DNA from: Cryptomeria japonica
Lineage: Eukaryota > Streptophyta > Pinopsida > Cupressales > Cupressaceae
Assembly (NCBI RefSeq): GCF_030272615.1
Contig: NC_081413.1
Coordinates: forward strand, 720,395,867 to 720,459,866
Length of the DNA: 64,000 nt
Direction of reading: 5' to 3'
This document shows, piece after piece, positions 22,027-33,322 of the stretch; position 1 is the first letter of the stretch; every line of letters begins with the position of its first letter. The translations under genes were made by a program, and so were the position numbers. The notes under the pieces are model-generated. The model had not been told where the DNA came from and did no database searches. It saw only the letters and a program-made list of their open reading frames with translations.

Positions 22027-23510
22027 ATTCACGATTCTCACCTAAGAGGAAATCATATAAGGACAATCTTTTTTGTGGATATTGCAAGAAGTCGGGACAT
22101 GATGAACATCATTGCTATAAGAAGGATATTGATGAGTTGAAGAATCTTCTTGAGAAGAATAGAATCAACCTACCTTCTAGAATGTCTACATCAACTTCTT
22201 CTTCCAAGGATAAAGGAAAGGATAACTCTTTTGGGATAGATAAAGGAAAGGGACAAGCTCTTTGTGCTACTACAAGTCATGATTTAGGGAGATGGCTTCT
22301 AGATTTAGGGGCTTCTCATCATATGGCATCTTCGCAGTCTATATTTTCTACATTTGAGCCTTGCCACATGCCACAGATTTTGATGGGAAATCATACATAC
22401 ATGGATGCGATTGGGAAAGGATCTATTGCCATTAGGGATAAATCCTTCAATGATGTGTTGTGTGTACCCCACTTGACAAATAATATTCTTTCCATCTATC
22501 AAATCACACATGGGGCAACTAAGAAAATTGTGGAGTTCACACCTAATTCAGTTATCATTAGAGACTTGGAGAGTGGAGCTATCATTGCGACTGGGGTGGT
22601 TGATCATGCATCTCGGTTGTACTCTTTTTCAGATTTTGGTCCTATTGATAAGGTTGGTTCTTCCTATGTTGATGATTTAGATTTTGAGGAGAACTTTGGG
22701 CATTTGAACTTGAGGATTCTCATATGTGACCCCATTCTTGAGCCTTGCATTTCATCTCCTTCTATTGATATCACACCACCTGTTGCACCTGATGATGCAG
22801 CTAGTGTGACAATTTTGCCTTCTTATGATTCAGTGCAGCAGGATATTTCATGTCTTCCATCTTCAGTTGATTGGGATGCCTACTTGACAGACATTGCAGG
22901 TTTGTTTGTGGACTCCTACATTGCAGATTTGGGAGACACCATTGATGACATTCATCTTCTCTTTGATGAAGATGATCCTTCTTTGATTGTTGTGAGGGAT
23001 CACTTTGACCCTCTTGTGCATTCTCCACATGATCAATCTTTAGAGGTTGACATGATTGTGGATACTTTTGTACAACACTTGAAGGAGGTCTCTTTATCTT
23101 TTGAGGAGACATATGAGTCTTTGGATATTGTTCTACATTCTTCTCCACTAGATCTTGGAGTGCCTTTTTCAGTAGTCTGGCTCAATTTACCACCTTTGGA
23201 GGGGGTATCTTTCAGCATCGACATGGGGACACTTGAGCAGTTTTCAGAGATTCCTTTCATCATGAGTATTTTTGCTTCATCTTCCCTTCATGGTTGGGGA
23301 TACTTTTTGGATACACCTTTGGTTTTGTTTCTTCCTAAGGGGAGGAACGTGGTTCGATGTTCGTGGAGCAGTTTCTTCATTCATCTTCGAGCTTCTATCA
23401 TTGGTGCAGATTCCAGATTGAGGGGGGGCTTCCTAGTCTCTCTTCTTCTTCTCTCATATGGGGGGGACTTTTTCCTCACATGGGGTTTTGTCCTTCACAT
23501 ACTTCTATGA
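21984..23510 (+). CDS. Zinc knuckle, protease-like motif and unknown acidic domain
   Basis: An uninterrupted frame of 509 codons overlaps the end of gag. It carries a CCHC knuckle (about residues 30-43) and the protease-like 'WLLDLGASHHMA', where the active-site D-S-G-A has become D-L-G-A. A stretch like the region after copia protease follows ('VLCVPHLTNNILSIYQI', 'RDLESGAIIATG'). Then comes about 270 residues of Asp/Glu-rich sequence ('FDEDDPSLIVVRDHFDPL') and a hydrophobic Leu/Phe-rich C-terminus. The acidic part replaces integrase, RT and RNase H and matches nothing I recognise. The frame being open in a young element suggests it is real. The Ser-to-Leu change may be decay or may mean the protease is unused. 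Confidence 0.65.
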   Translation, partial: TTRRWSTIFLSTTRYSRFSPKRKSYKDNLFCGYCKKSGHDEHHCYKKDIDELKNLLEKNRINLPSRMSTSTSSSKDKGKDNSFGIDKGKGQALCATTSHDLGRWLLDLGASHHMASSQSIFSTFEPCHMPQILMGNHTYMDAIGKGSIAIRDKSFNDVLCVPHLTNNILSIYQITHGATKKIVEFTPNSVIIRDLESGAIIATGVVDHASRLYSFSDFGPIDKVGSSYVDDLDFEENFGHLNLRILICDPILEPCISSPSIDITPPVAPDDAASVTILPSYDSVQQDISCLPSSVDWDAYLTDIAGLFVDSYIADLGDTIDDIHLLFDEDDPSLIVVRDHFDPLVHSPHDQSLEVDMIVDTFVQHLKEVSLSFEETYESLDIVLHSSPLDLGVPFSVVWLNLPPLEGVSFSIDMGTLEQFSEIPFIMSIFASSSLHGWGYFLDTPLVLFLPKGRNVVRCSWSSFFIHLRASIIGADSRLRGGFLVSLLLLSYGGDFFLTWGFVLHILL

Positions 23511-23724
23511 GAGTTCTTTGTATCTAGTTTTCATCTCTCTTTTGGGGGACGGTTTTTTCCCATTGGGTTTTTCTCTCTTTCCCCTCTTTGTGAGAGATTT
23601 CCTTGCATTGGTTTTCATGCATTTGCATTTGTACATGGGTACCTAGCATGGCCTCGTATGTAGGACCCATCTTGCATTGCTTAGTTGCATTGTAGACTTA
23701 AGTGCATTCCCCTAAGTTGCACTT

Positions 23725-23734
23725 AAGGGGGGGG
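23725..23734 (+). other. Polypurine tract
   Basis: aagggggggg directly precedes the 3' LTR start TGTTGGTG at 23735. Confidence 0.8.
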
Positions 23735-24206
23735 TGTTGGTGTAAATAATTATTCATCTTGGATATTATTACACTTTACTTAAGTTTACTTAGGTACATT
23801 CATTTCATATTAGTTTGGGTATGAGACACTTGGGTGTTTGTGCCACATTGGGATAGTGTGTGTAGGAGAATTTCCACCTTTTATGGTGTTGATCTTGTTG
23901 TTACACTCCACATTCAGTGGGTGATCCACCTCATGTGGACTATTATATTATTTCTCCTACCTACCCACACCTATTTCCTACCTACCCTTGTTTCTTATTG
24001 AGCCACATGTCATGTTTATGTGCTCACATATCCATAAGCCTTGCCTATATAAGCGGGCTCATCTACATTGTATGTAATTGAACGAATTCTTAATGATCCA
24101 GTTGATCATATTTTTCATCTTGATAGAATATAGTTTATTTCTATCATCTATTTTGTCTCTCTTATTTGTGCTTTCCATTGCCTCTTGATCTTGGCAAAAT
24201 CTCACA
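23735..24206 (+). repeat. 3' LTR of the non-autonomous copia element
   Basis: 472 bp, TGTTGGTG...CTCACA, nearly identical to 19988-20459. It is followed by the second AAGAC at 24207-24211. Confidence 0.93.
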
Positions 24207-24211
24207 AAGAC
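24207..24211. repeat. Target site duplication AAGAC, right copy
   Basis: Exact repeat of 19983-19987. Confidence 0.9.
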
Positions 24212-25400
24212 AATTCTTACAAACAAGTTGATTACCTTTCTAGAAGCAAGAAACTTTGAACCCATGGTTAAACCTACTTGGTGGAATGACAATCACTATT
24301 ATAATTTTCATTGAAACAAAGGACACCAAACAGATGATTGTCAACGATTAAAACATGGCATCCATGATTTGATTGACAATGGTGTAATAACTATGGATGG
24401 GCATAAGACAAATGAATTGCACACAACTTTAAAAACTCTGCTTCCTAATTATGAGGAGGGCGAATCATCAGCAACGCAAAATGGAAAAGGTAAAGAAAAG
24501 GTGAACTATATTCATACCTATGATAACATGGTCAATGTGACTGTGGTCAAAGAGAAACAACAACAAGAACCCGCTCATGTTATCACAAGAAGAAAAGCCA
24601 AGGTTAATTTGTTGGGTCCTACAAATGACACATCATCCACTTTAAAACAATATAGTATAGTGGATCAATTACATAAAACTCTAGTGCAAATATCAATTTT
24701 AGAACTTTTAAAACTTTCACCCGCACATAAAGAAATTTTAGAAAGAGTGCTAGTAGATACGACAATATCCAAAGATATCGGTGTAGATCAATTCCAAATT
24801 GTGGTGGGACACCTCACAATGCCTCATTTCTTATCATTCATAAAAGAAGATGACATGTCTCTACAATATCCCCATAACACTCCCTTGCATATTGAAGTCC
24901 TTATTCATAAAATGTACGTTAAACATGTCCTAATATATGGAGGAGTTGGCTTGAATATTTTCTCATTAAGTCTTATTCGTGCTTTAGGTTATTCTAAAGA
25001 TGCAATTGATCCCCATAAAAAGATCACAATCAAAGCATATGATGAAGAAGAACATTCCTCCATAGGAATTATGGTATTACTAATCAAAGTAGGACCCTTA
25101 CAAAAAGATATAGCATGCCAAGTTCTAGACCTAGATTTATCATACAACATACTTTTGGCAAGACCATGGATTCATGACATACAACCTATTCCCTCAGCTT
25201 ATCACCACTACCTAAAGTTTACGTATAATGGACAGGAAATCACAATTTCAGCAAACTCAAATCCATTCCTATATTGTAGTAATTTGAAACCGGCACAAGA
25301 GGTCATTGTTCCACATAATAGAGAGGCGTCATCTTCAAGCACACAATCCAAGGAAAAATCATTTTCCTCAATCTTGTCAAGTTTTGAAAAACAAATATAG
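24212..25400 (+). pseudogene. Tat gag C-terminus and protease region
   Basis: The gag frame resumes and shows a zinc-knuckle-like block with a stop inside it ('NKGHQTDDCQRLKHGI', about 24310-24365). An uninterrupted 343-codon frame (24369-25400) follows. Its second half is the protease: 'HVLIYGGVGLNIFSLSLI' aligns with the family's V-L-I-D-G-G-A-G-L-N-I, so the catalytic Asp is now Tyr. 'LLARPWIHDIQPIPSAYHH' is the conserved block after it. The enzyme would cut the gag-pol polyprotein in the particle; with the Asp lost it cannot. Confidence 0.75.
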
Positions 25401-25642
25401 CTAAAGGATCAAGGGAATGTAGAATATCCACTGTCACAGATACTACTTTCTCCTAAATCTTATGGTAAACCATCAAATTCAAAACAACAACCAGTTGTAA
25501 AACCTCTTCCAATATTTGATGGAGAATTTTTTAGCACTAGGACACTATTTGAAGAAACAGAGGACAAAGATGTGGTACAATGGCTATACAAGGATGAAGA
25601 AGTTCAACAAAAAATCAATAACATTAGAATACCTAAAGAAAA

Positions 25643-25780
25643 GTATGGAATAGGATTTAACATCCTTCAAAAATGGGATACACTGGAATGGGTCCCATAG
25701 GAAAAAGAAAAGAAGGTATTGTGGAACACGTACAACCTCATACTCAGCAAGCTAAAGACAAATTAGGCTTAGGGTATGGA
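25643..25780 (+). pseudogene. G-patch-like motif after the Tat protease
   Basis: With one frameshift near 25672, this stretch reads 'YGIGFNILQK', then 'MGYTGMGPIGKRKEGIVE', and ends 'KLGLGYG'. The spacing of glycines (L-x-K-M-G-Y-x-x-G-x-x-I-G-K ... G-I-V-E ... G-L-G-Y) fits the G-patch domain, an RNA-linked motif that some retroviruses carry at the end of their protease. The position directly after protease is the same. The identification is by pattern only. Confidence 0.5.
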
Positions 25781-26179
25781 CAAGTTACTCCACAAGAAGA
25801 AACATCTTCTAGGAAACAAAAAGATGAACATGACAAAAGACAAGAGAAACTTGCAATCAAAAGAGAGGAAGCATCTGCCAAACAAGAACAACAAGCAAAT
25901 ATAAGATCACAAAAAGAGAGAGCTTCTAATCAACAAGAAAGACAAAATAATGGCACTTCCCAAGAAGAGTCAACTTCAAATCAAAATAGACAAGAAGTTG
26001 TTATAAAGAAAGGAGAACTAATAGCAAGACTAACAGAACTAAATATCAGCCCAAAGGAAGTTGAATTTGAGAGAATAAAAGAGATAGCGAGGAAAACGGA
26101 AGAAACAAACCAAAATCTATATGAACAAATTTGCAGATTGCAAGCTACCAGTGAGATAGATTCCAATGAATGGGAATGA
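25781..26179 (+). pseudogene. Tat gag-pol linker, Lys/Glu/Gln-rich
   Basis: This is the continuation of the open piece that starts near 25673. It is low in complexity, rich in Gln, Glu, Lys and Arg, and probably coiled coil ('RLTELNISPKEVEFERIKEI'). It joins the protease and RT regions. No enzyme motif is seen. Confidence 0.5.
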
Positions 26180-26683
26180 GATTCCTAACATTCTAAATAA
26201 TCAGCTGAAGAAACCTGCTATGAAGAAGATGTGGGTGTCAATGTAGTTCATGTGTATGCAGGACAAATTGTAGGAACTAGGTAACTTGAATTAGAATCAC
26301 ATTCGGTCGACTTGGATTTAATTGAGGATGATCAGGAACTACTTGTGAGAGGTCATTTTGATGAGAGTATCCTCCTAGATATTGAAATATGTATTAAAGA
26401 GTGGTGTTTCTATCATGACCCTTAATGCCTTTGAAACATCTCAACCTAAAGATCTCTTACCTTTAATGCATCCTAAACTTATTGACTAGAATAATGAAGG
26501 ACATACTGAAATTGATACCTTTCCTAATAACCACGCTATTGTCTTATACCTCAATGCAATTGATCCCACAATAAATTCCATCAGGGATTCCGCTAATATA
26601 TCTTTCAGTCAAGTGGGTACCAAATCTCCCAGTCGCAAAAGTAAAAATAAAGAAAAAATATCAGGTCTAATGCTAAAAACCAT
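26180..26683 (+). pseudogene. Decayed linker before Tat reverse transcriptase
   Basis: Several stops are present. Short coding-like traces remain, such as 'VDLDLIEDDQELLVRGHFDE' near 26310-26360. Nothing is recognised beyond being part of the polyprotein. Confidence 0.4.
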
Positions 26684-27730
26684 TTGTTGGCAACATTAGA
26701 CCAAGGGAAAGTAAAAAGAAAGAACGCATATAACGGTGAAAACCTCCTTGAGGTGCCAGAAGATGGGAGATTTGACACCTTACCTGAATATTATCAAGAG
26801 AGATCATCTATACTTATTGAACCAACAAAGGTAGTCAAAATTGGAACAATAGATCAACCAAATATTTTACATCTGACAACCTCTCTATCAGAACAAGAAA
26901 AGCATAAATATCTAGAATTTTTCTAAAGATGACAAATCAATTTCATCTGGTCATATGCAGGCATGCCAGGGTTGGATCCAAATCTTATAATGCATCACCT
27001 AAATATCACTCTAGGAGCCAAACCAATAAAACAAAAATTGAGAAAGATGCATCCTCATATAGCTCTCCTTGTCAAAGCAGAACTAAAGAAATTACTGGAT
27101 GTGGGATTTATCAAACCTATGGCATATCCCCAATGGGTATCAAACATAGTTCCTATTTCTAAATCAGAGAAAAGTATCAGAGTATGCACAGACTTCAGAG
27201 ATCTCAATAATGCATGTCCAAAGGATGACTTTCCTTTTCCTAATATTGACATCATTATAGATTTAACTATTGGACATTCCATGTTTTCCCTAATGGATGG
27301 TATCTCAAGATATAATCAGATTAAAATATCTCTAGAAGATCAAGAAAAGACAACTTTCACATGTTTAGGGGTACTTTCTACTGAAATGTCATGCCATTTG
27401 GACTAAAAAATGCAGGTGCTACCTATCAGAGAGCTATGCCAACAATATTCCATGACATGATGCATACATTCATGGAAGAATATGTGGATGACATATTGTA
27501 AAATCATACAACATAGATAAACATCTAGAAATACTAGAAAAGATCTTTGACCGGTTAGAACAATACAAGCTAAGGCTCAATCCCAGTAAATGTGTCTTTG
27601 GTGTCACTTCATGTAATTTGTTGGGACACATTGTTTCAGGTAGAGATATAGAAGTAGATCCAACTAAAGTTAAAGCAATCATGGAAATGGCATCTCCCAA
27701 AAATATCAATCAACTCAAATAACTTCAAGG
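26684..27730 (+). pseudogene. Tat reverse transcriptase, decayed
   Basis: Recognisable blocks in order are 'MPGLDPNLIMHHLNI' (about 26963), 'AYPQWVSNIVPISKS', 'IRVCTDFRDLNNACPKDDF' (about 27178), 'MPFGLKNAGATYQRAM' after a frameshift (about 27390) and the active site YVDD at 27481-27492. A stop follows soon after YVDD, with more frame breaks up to 27730. The 'NACPKDDFPFPNID' and 'KNAGATYQRAM' blocks are typical of the Tat and Athila branch. The protein would copy element RNA into DNA. Confidence 0.85.
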
Positions 27731-27734
27731 AAGA

Positions 27735-28733
27735 TTGCAGTCAATTAGAAGATTTGTTGCTTGGTTGGTAGATAAGTGTCAACCATTTACTCATCTATTA
27801 CACAAGAATGTTCATTTCAAATGGGATAATCAATGTGAAGAAGCATTCAATAAAATCAAGGAATATCTCATGAAACCACCAGTCCTAATGTCACCAATTC
27901 AAGGTAAGTTGTTGTTACTATATGTATCATCCATATAAGTATCATTAGGAATTATGCTCGCACAACGGGATAATGAAGGAAAATAACGATCTATTTACTA
28001 GATCAACAGAACATTAGTGGGATACGAGCTCAATTATTCACCAACAGAAAATGCATGCTTAGCAGTAGTGTTTGCTTCTCAAAAATTGCGACACTATCTA
28101 CTCTCCCACTCAATCAAACTGATTGCTAAAATGGATCCATTAAAGTATTTTCTCAGCAAGGCGACATTAACAAGAAGATTAGAAAAATGGGTCATGATCC
28201 TGAGTGAATTTGATATTGAATTTGTGGACAAAAAATATATAAAGGGACAAGTCATTGTTGACCAACTGGCAGAAGCACCACTTCAAGATGATCTTCCTTT
28301 ACACATTGAATTTTTAGATTCTGATATCATCACAGTCATCAAAATGACATGGCAGTTGTACTTTGATGGTTCATATACCCAGCATGGATCAGGAGCAAGC
28401 ATTTTTTTCATCACACTGCAAGGTCACATATTTCCAAAGGCATATAAATTGAGTTTTCCATGCACCAACTATACAACAGAATATGAATCTTTGGTCATAA
28501 GAATCAAAACGGCCATAAAATGGAACATCACACAACTACAGGTTTTTGGAGACTCTCAGGTTGCCATTAATCAAATTAATGATGATTATCAGACAAAGGA
28601 TGACAGACTAATGCCTTATAAAAATATGGTAGATGATTTCAAGAAGTATTATATAGAAATCACTTTTGAGCTGATTCCAAGAAATGACAATAAAGCAACA
28701 TACACCATGGCAAAACTTGCTTCTCTACTTTAG
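27735..28733 (+). pseudogene. Tat RNase H and second (archaeal-like) RNase H
   Basis: The first part (27735-28290) is the ordinary gypsy RNase H and connection region, with 'EEAFNKIKEYLMKPPVL', 'YSPTENACLAVVFASQKLRH' and 'RLEKWVMILSEFDIEF'; it is broken by stops near 27936-28016. The second part (about 28350-28733) is a separate RNase H: 'WQLYFDGSYTQHGSGASIF', 'TTEYESLVIRIKTAIKWNI' and 'LQVFGDSQVAINQI' supply the D, E and D positions. A duplicated RNase H of this kind marks the Tat lineage. The 238-codon open frame 28017-28733 covers the end of the first and all of the second. Confidence 0.85.
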
Positions 28734-30098
28734 ACACATGAAAATCAAGAGCATTACAAATTCCTCATGGAAGAGTTGTTTTACCTTTCCCATGACTGTC
28801 CTGATTCCCAAATTATCTGTCACCTTGTTGGGAATGATTCCTCCTACTATGGCCAAATTTATACATACCTGAAAGATAATACCCTCCCTCTTGACTTGTC
28901 AAAGAACCAAAAGTGAAATTTCATCGACCAATCTTCTCATTATACTCTTGTTGTGGATACCCTTTTTAAATGAGGTTTGGACGGTACTCTCTTAAGATGT
29001 CACGAGTAAGAAGAATCTGAAAAGGCCTTAAACGAAGTCCATAACGACATTTGTGGCACTCATTCAAGTGGTCTTACCCTTTCAAAAAAACTCATATGTT
29101 TGGAATATTATTGGCCAACTATGGAACAAGATTCTTTTCAGATAGCTAAAACATTCAAACAATGTCATATCCATGGCAATTTAATTCATGCACCAAGACA
29201 AGAGCTTCATGATTTGGCAACATCTTGGTCTTTATGACAATGGGGTCTTGATCTAGTAGGAAAGATAAATCCTCCTTCATCCAATGGTCACAAATTCATC
29301 CTCGTAGCTACAAACTATTTTACAAATGGACTAAGGTGGTACCTCTCACAAATATCACAAGAAAATAAATTGTTGCATTTATCTTGAACTGCATCACATG
29401 TCGCTATGGAATACCCGTGACCATTATTGCTGATAATGGGAAACCGTTCAAGAACCAAGACATACAAGAGCTTTGTGAGAAATTTCAGATCCAACATAGA
29501 TTCTCCACACCCTACTATCCACAAGGGAATGGACAAGAAAAAGCATCAAACAAGACAATTTTGAGGTCCTCAAAAAGACAGTGAGTGATGCTGGCAGAGA
29601 TTGGCATATTCAATTGAACCCTGTTCTATGGGCCTACTGTACTAGTATCTACACACCCACAAGAGCTATACCTTTCTCTCTTGTCTATGGATCAAAAGAA
29701 ATATTGTCAAAAGAAGTAGAGATACCTTCTCTATGAGTATCATTAAAATGCCTTATCCCAAATGAAGAACAATGAGTATCTAGATTGCAAGAGCTAGAAT
29801 TGATCCATGAACAACAACAAAATGTCTTTGATCATTTGAAGGTGTATCCACAAATAATGTGCCGAAGTTATAATCACAAGGTCAAACCAAGATAATTTCA
29901 AGTTGGAGAACTAGTGCTAAAAGAAAATCCACGCAACTAGTCAGATCGAGAAAAGAAAGGGAAATTTGAACCAAACTGGTTAGGTCCATTTGTGGTCACA
30001 ACAACATTTGGGTCAGGAGACTATCAATTATCAACGCCAGACGAGGATCAACTCGAGGAACCCATCAATAACATGCATCTGAAAAAAAATTATGTCTA
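28734..30098 (+). pseudogene. Tat integrase, decayed
   Basis: Traces of the zinc-binding domain ('YYWPTMEQDSF', 'KQCHIHGNLIHAP') lie at about 29100-29200. The core follows: Asp in 'WGLDLVGKINPPSSNGHKF' (about 29250), Asp in 'IIADNG' (29432) and Glu in 'NGQEKA' (29537). The C-terminal part has 'KFEPNWLGPFVV' (about 29965) and ends near 30098. Many stops and frameshifts interrupt it. It would insert element DNA into the genome. Confidence 0.8.
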
Positions 30099-30103
30099 AA
30101 AGC

Positions 30104-30270
30104 AAAAAATCCAAAAACAATGGAAAAAGAAGAAAATCCAAAAATAGTGGAAAAAGTAGAAAATCCAAAAAAAGTGAAAAAGGAGAAAATCCAAAAACAA
30201 TGGAAAAAGTAGAAAATCCAAAAACAGCGGAAAAAGTAGAAAATACAAAAACAATGAAAACAATGAAAAA
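30104..30270 (+). repeat. 27-bp in-frame tandem repeat
   Basis: About six imperfect copies of a 27-bp unit (aaaatccaaaaacaatgg plus aaaaagtag) follow the integrase end. In one frame (open 30092-30340) each unit encodes nine residues, with 'ENPKTMEKV' and variants. The unit length is a multiple of three. The antisense Phe/Leu-rich frames here are by-products of the A-rich repeat. Confidence 0.75.
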
Positions 30271-30340
30271 AAAATCAAATATGAGAAAAAATGCAATAAA
30301 AACAAGTGGTGAAAACCTAGAAACAGACACTACTTGTTAG

Positions 30341-31414
30341 CTAGCTCTTCCATCTATTAGTTCATGCATCCTTTCGCTTGCATTCATTTTCATCAACATT
30401 GTTCATATCCATAATAAATCCTTTGTACATACGCAGGCATCATAGGTGATTTCTCACCATGGTTCAGATCATTGTGTATACCATAATTAAATTTGTTTCA
30501 ACACTGGGGGAAAATCCTGAACCTAGCTAGGGGAAAAATTTCACTAATCTTAATCAAATAGGTAGAACAACAGTTAGGCAACCCTTGTCAAGCGAAAACT
30601 AAGACACATCCAACAATGAACATAAGATGAAATTATCTACCATCAACTATCAACTATCAATCTGCGTATAACAAATACATATCAATGGATGATATCTTTT
30701 GACTAATGGTTTTAACACTTTCTCAACAATGGTTCAACTTTTATATCTTGATTTTCTATATCATAATTCCTGAGTGACTCAAGAATGCCTTTGACTAGAG
30801 GAACAAGGAAGTAACATGATATTTTATTGTCTACTGTCTGTAAATTAATCATTAACATGTGCAAATTTATCTCAGGACATGATCATCTGAGTATAATCAA
30901 AGATATTCTGGATTTGCATATAGAAATGGTTAATATTTCCTATTTTACGCAAGCAACACTCAGGTCATTTTGGTTCAATTGTACCTCAATGCTTGTGCTA
31001 ACTTGCATTATCAAAACCTAGGAAAGTAGTGCTCAAGTCATCATGGTTCAAGTATACCATCGATGTTTGCACTCACTTCCCACATTTAAAGGCTAAATGA
31101 TGACAAAAGCCAATGACCAAATGACTGGTTCGATCACAACATTGCATTTAATAAGCATGTGCATTTCTAAAGTAGATTGCATTTTATTTTTCATCGGATC
31201 ACAAGGGCTCATCTTTTCCAAGGCCAAAGCTTCAACATGGTGTTATCTCTCTTATTAAGTGATTGAGTACTTGGACATTAATAAAAATAATCAGTTTATC
31301 CATCCTTCATGATAAGTTAGTTCATTTCATCACATGTAACCATTGCATAATAAGACATCATTCATATAAAGCATCCAATCATTCATTCATGTAGTTAGAT
31401 CATTGCATTACATC
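30341..31414 (+). other. Tat 3' non-coding region, first part
   Basis: No gene is seen. The stretch acactgggggaaaatcc at 30501-30517 resembles the purine-rich words often found after pol in Tat elements. The small frame at 30827-31021 has no known domain. Confidence 0.5.
31410..31414. repeat. Target site duplication ACATC, left copy
   Basis: ACATC is repeated at 32886-32890 on the other side of the solo LTR. Confidence 0.75.
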
Positions 31415-32885
31415 TATTAATCTTAGAGGATCCGGTTAATACTGAGAGGGGGGTGAATCAGTATTAACAACACTTGAAAAACTGAAACTTAAACTTATCA
31501 AATATTCACCAATAACAAATTCATTTACCAGTACCGACATCTATTGATAATCAACTGTTAAACTGATATATCAATGTTGCTCACTAAGTGTTCATTAGCC
31601 ATGCATAAACTGAAAGAAAATCATAACATCACATCAAAACATTCACCATATGAACACAATTATTTTCACATGGAAACCCAAATAGGGAAAAACCACGGTG
31701 GGAATTGATACCCACAAGAATTTTGCACTCGTTTGAAATGTGCCATGTTAGGAGCCTAGCCTAATTAGGAGCTTACAAAGATGCCCTGTTAGGAGTCACT
31801 CAATTAATGGATTTACCTCAACCCTATTAGGATCAACCTCGCAAGAGGATTTAGAACTCAGATTTTGAGTCACCCTATTAGGGGATTTACAATGTAAGAC
31901 CTGTTAGGACCTACCCGATTAAGGGATTTTATCTGTTATAATTGTTAGGAAACAAGTGAATGATTTGGGTATGGTACTCAAATTCTTTCTTGATCAGGTC
32001 CAATTATGTTCTGTCTGCAACACTCTAGCAGATCTTCTCACACCCTAGTTTAGCTCCACACACTTCTCAAAATCACCGACAAAACAAACATCAACTATAA
32101 TGACCTAAATTACCTTTACAACTTAGACAGTTAGAAAACCCTAAGACTTACATCATAGATCATCACAGATCTTTTCAAATCATTAAAAATCATCATATGG
32201 ATCATTACAATCAATATCAACCGTTGAGGGATTGTAACTCATCACAATAACTCGATCTGATACAAAGTCAAACTCTTAGCACATTTCGCTAAGCACTTTG
32301 CACATTCCCGAGAAATTCCATCTTGATCATGCCAAAATATAATTCAAACACTTCATGCGGGTTGTGCCACATCATCACCAACATGTGAACTTGATGTAGA
32401 TCAACACCAAACCAAAAATCATTAGCGGTTAAGAGAATTATTTACCGGTCCTTAAACCCTAGCAAAAAATCAACAAAAAATATAAACATAACTTCTGGTT
32501 GTCACAACATGATGTGGTTTCGATCAGATATGTTACAATCATACAAACTCGCATTCCAAACCACAAAGCCTCAATCATCACCAATATCTAGATACAATCA
32601 AAATATTTCCTCGTTTATCGGTTAAGGTCCTAATTCCCAGTTTCTGAATTCTTTACTAGTAAGCTCTCTCCGGTAGACCAAAAAGATTTAGATGACAAAA
32701 TACAACATAATTAAACATAAGTAGTCATGAATAAATATTAGTTGCCATAAATGACAACACAAATAACTGATCAAATTCATCAATCATGCAATCTTAATCT
32801 CTTCATCACAATCTCATCACCAACAGTCTTTTACCAGTTCAACCAACATTCTTCATCTACATCAGTTATGTCAAACATGCCAACA
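31415..32885 (-). repeat. Solo copia-type LTR, minus strand
   Basis: On the minus strand it starts TGTTGGCATG at 32885 and ends ...AGATTAATA at 31415; the terminal CA has changed to TA. It is 1471 bp. It carries the gttttccctatttgggtttcc-type block (31668-31700) and a run giving gattcacccccctctcagt (31441-31460). ACATC flanks both sides and no internal sequence is present, so it is the product of recombination between two LTRs of a former element inserted in the Tat 3' region. Confidence 0.75.
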
Positions 32886-33322
32886 ACATCCATCTCATAT
32901 CAATCATGTAAAGTAGCATCATCATTGCATTGCATTGCATCCATCATTATCAATATGCATAGATAAAATCACAAAAGCATCATAAAAATAGGAAAGATTG
33001 CATTGCACATGCATCACATTGTACATCATGTAAATATTGCATCATCATATAGAAAGCATACATCCATAATCTAGAATCCATAACCATATAGAAAGTAAAC
33101 ATACATCATGAAAGTAACTGCACAACATAATCATATAGAAAATATAACACATCCATAATCTCATAGATCATATGGAACGAATAAGATCGACTGCATATCA
33201 TATCATCACAAAGATCAATGTCCATAGTACAATGATATCACAAAAATATTTGAGATACATCACAAATATACATCGTGGGAATCATCAATATCTCATCACA
33301 AAAAGGTGTGTACATCAATGGA
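32886..33322. other. Tat 3' non-coding region, second part
   Basis: A+T- and CAT-rich sequence with the short run ttgcattgcattgcatcc and repeated 'catatagaaag' words. No gene is seen. Confidence 0.5.

Larger units (their letters stand above)
19988..24206 (+). mobile_element. Non-autonomous copia-type element carrying gag, protease-like and an unknown acidic domain
   Basis: This 4219-bp element has 472-bp LTRs (19988-20459 and 23735-24206), a TGGTATCAGAGC primer site at 20460-20471, a G-run polypurine tract (23725-23734) and an AAGAC duplication. The LTRs differ at about 6 positions by hand count (about 1.3%), so it is young. Two frames are present: a gag (21292-22026) and a zinc knuckle/protease-like frame continuing into an unknown acidic region (21984-23510). 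No integrase, RT or RNase H exists, and there is little room for them. It must have used enzymes made elsewhere, like other gag-bearing non-autonomous LTR elements. Confidence 0.9.

Noticed and set aside
22801-23148. Minus-strand frame of 115 codons opposite the acidic domain
   Set aside because: It is shorter than, and entirely within, the plus-strand open frame of a plus-strand element, and has no motif.
30031-30330. Minus-strand Phe/Leu-rich frame looking like a membrane protein
   Set aside because: It is the complement of the A-rich 27-bp repeat, which gives Phe and Leu codons automatically. No start context or family match.
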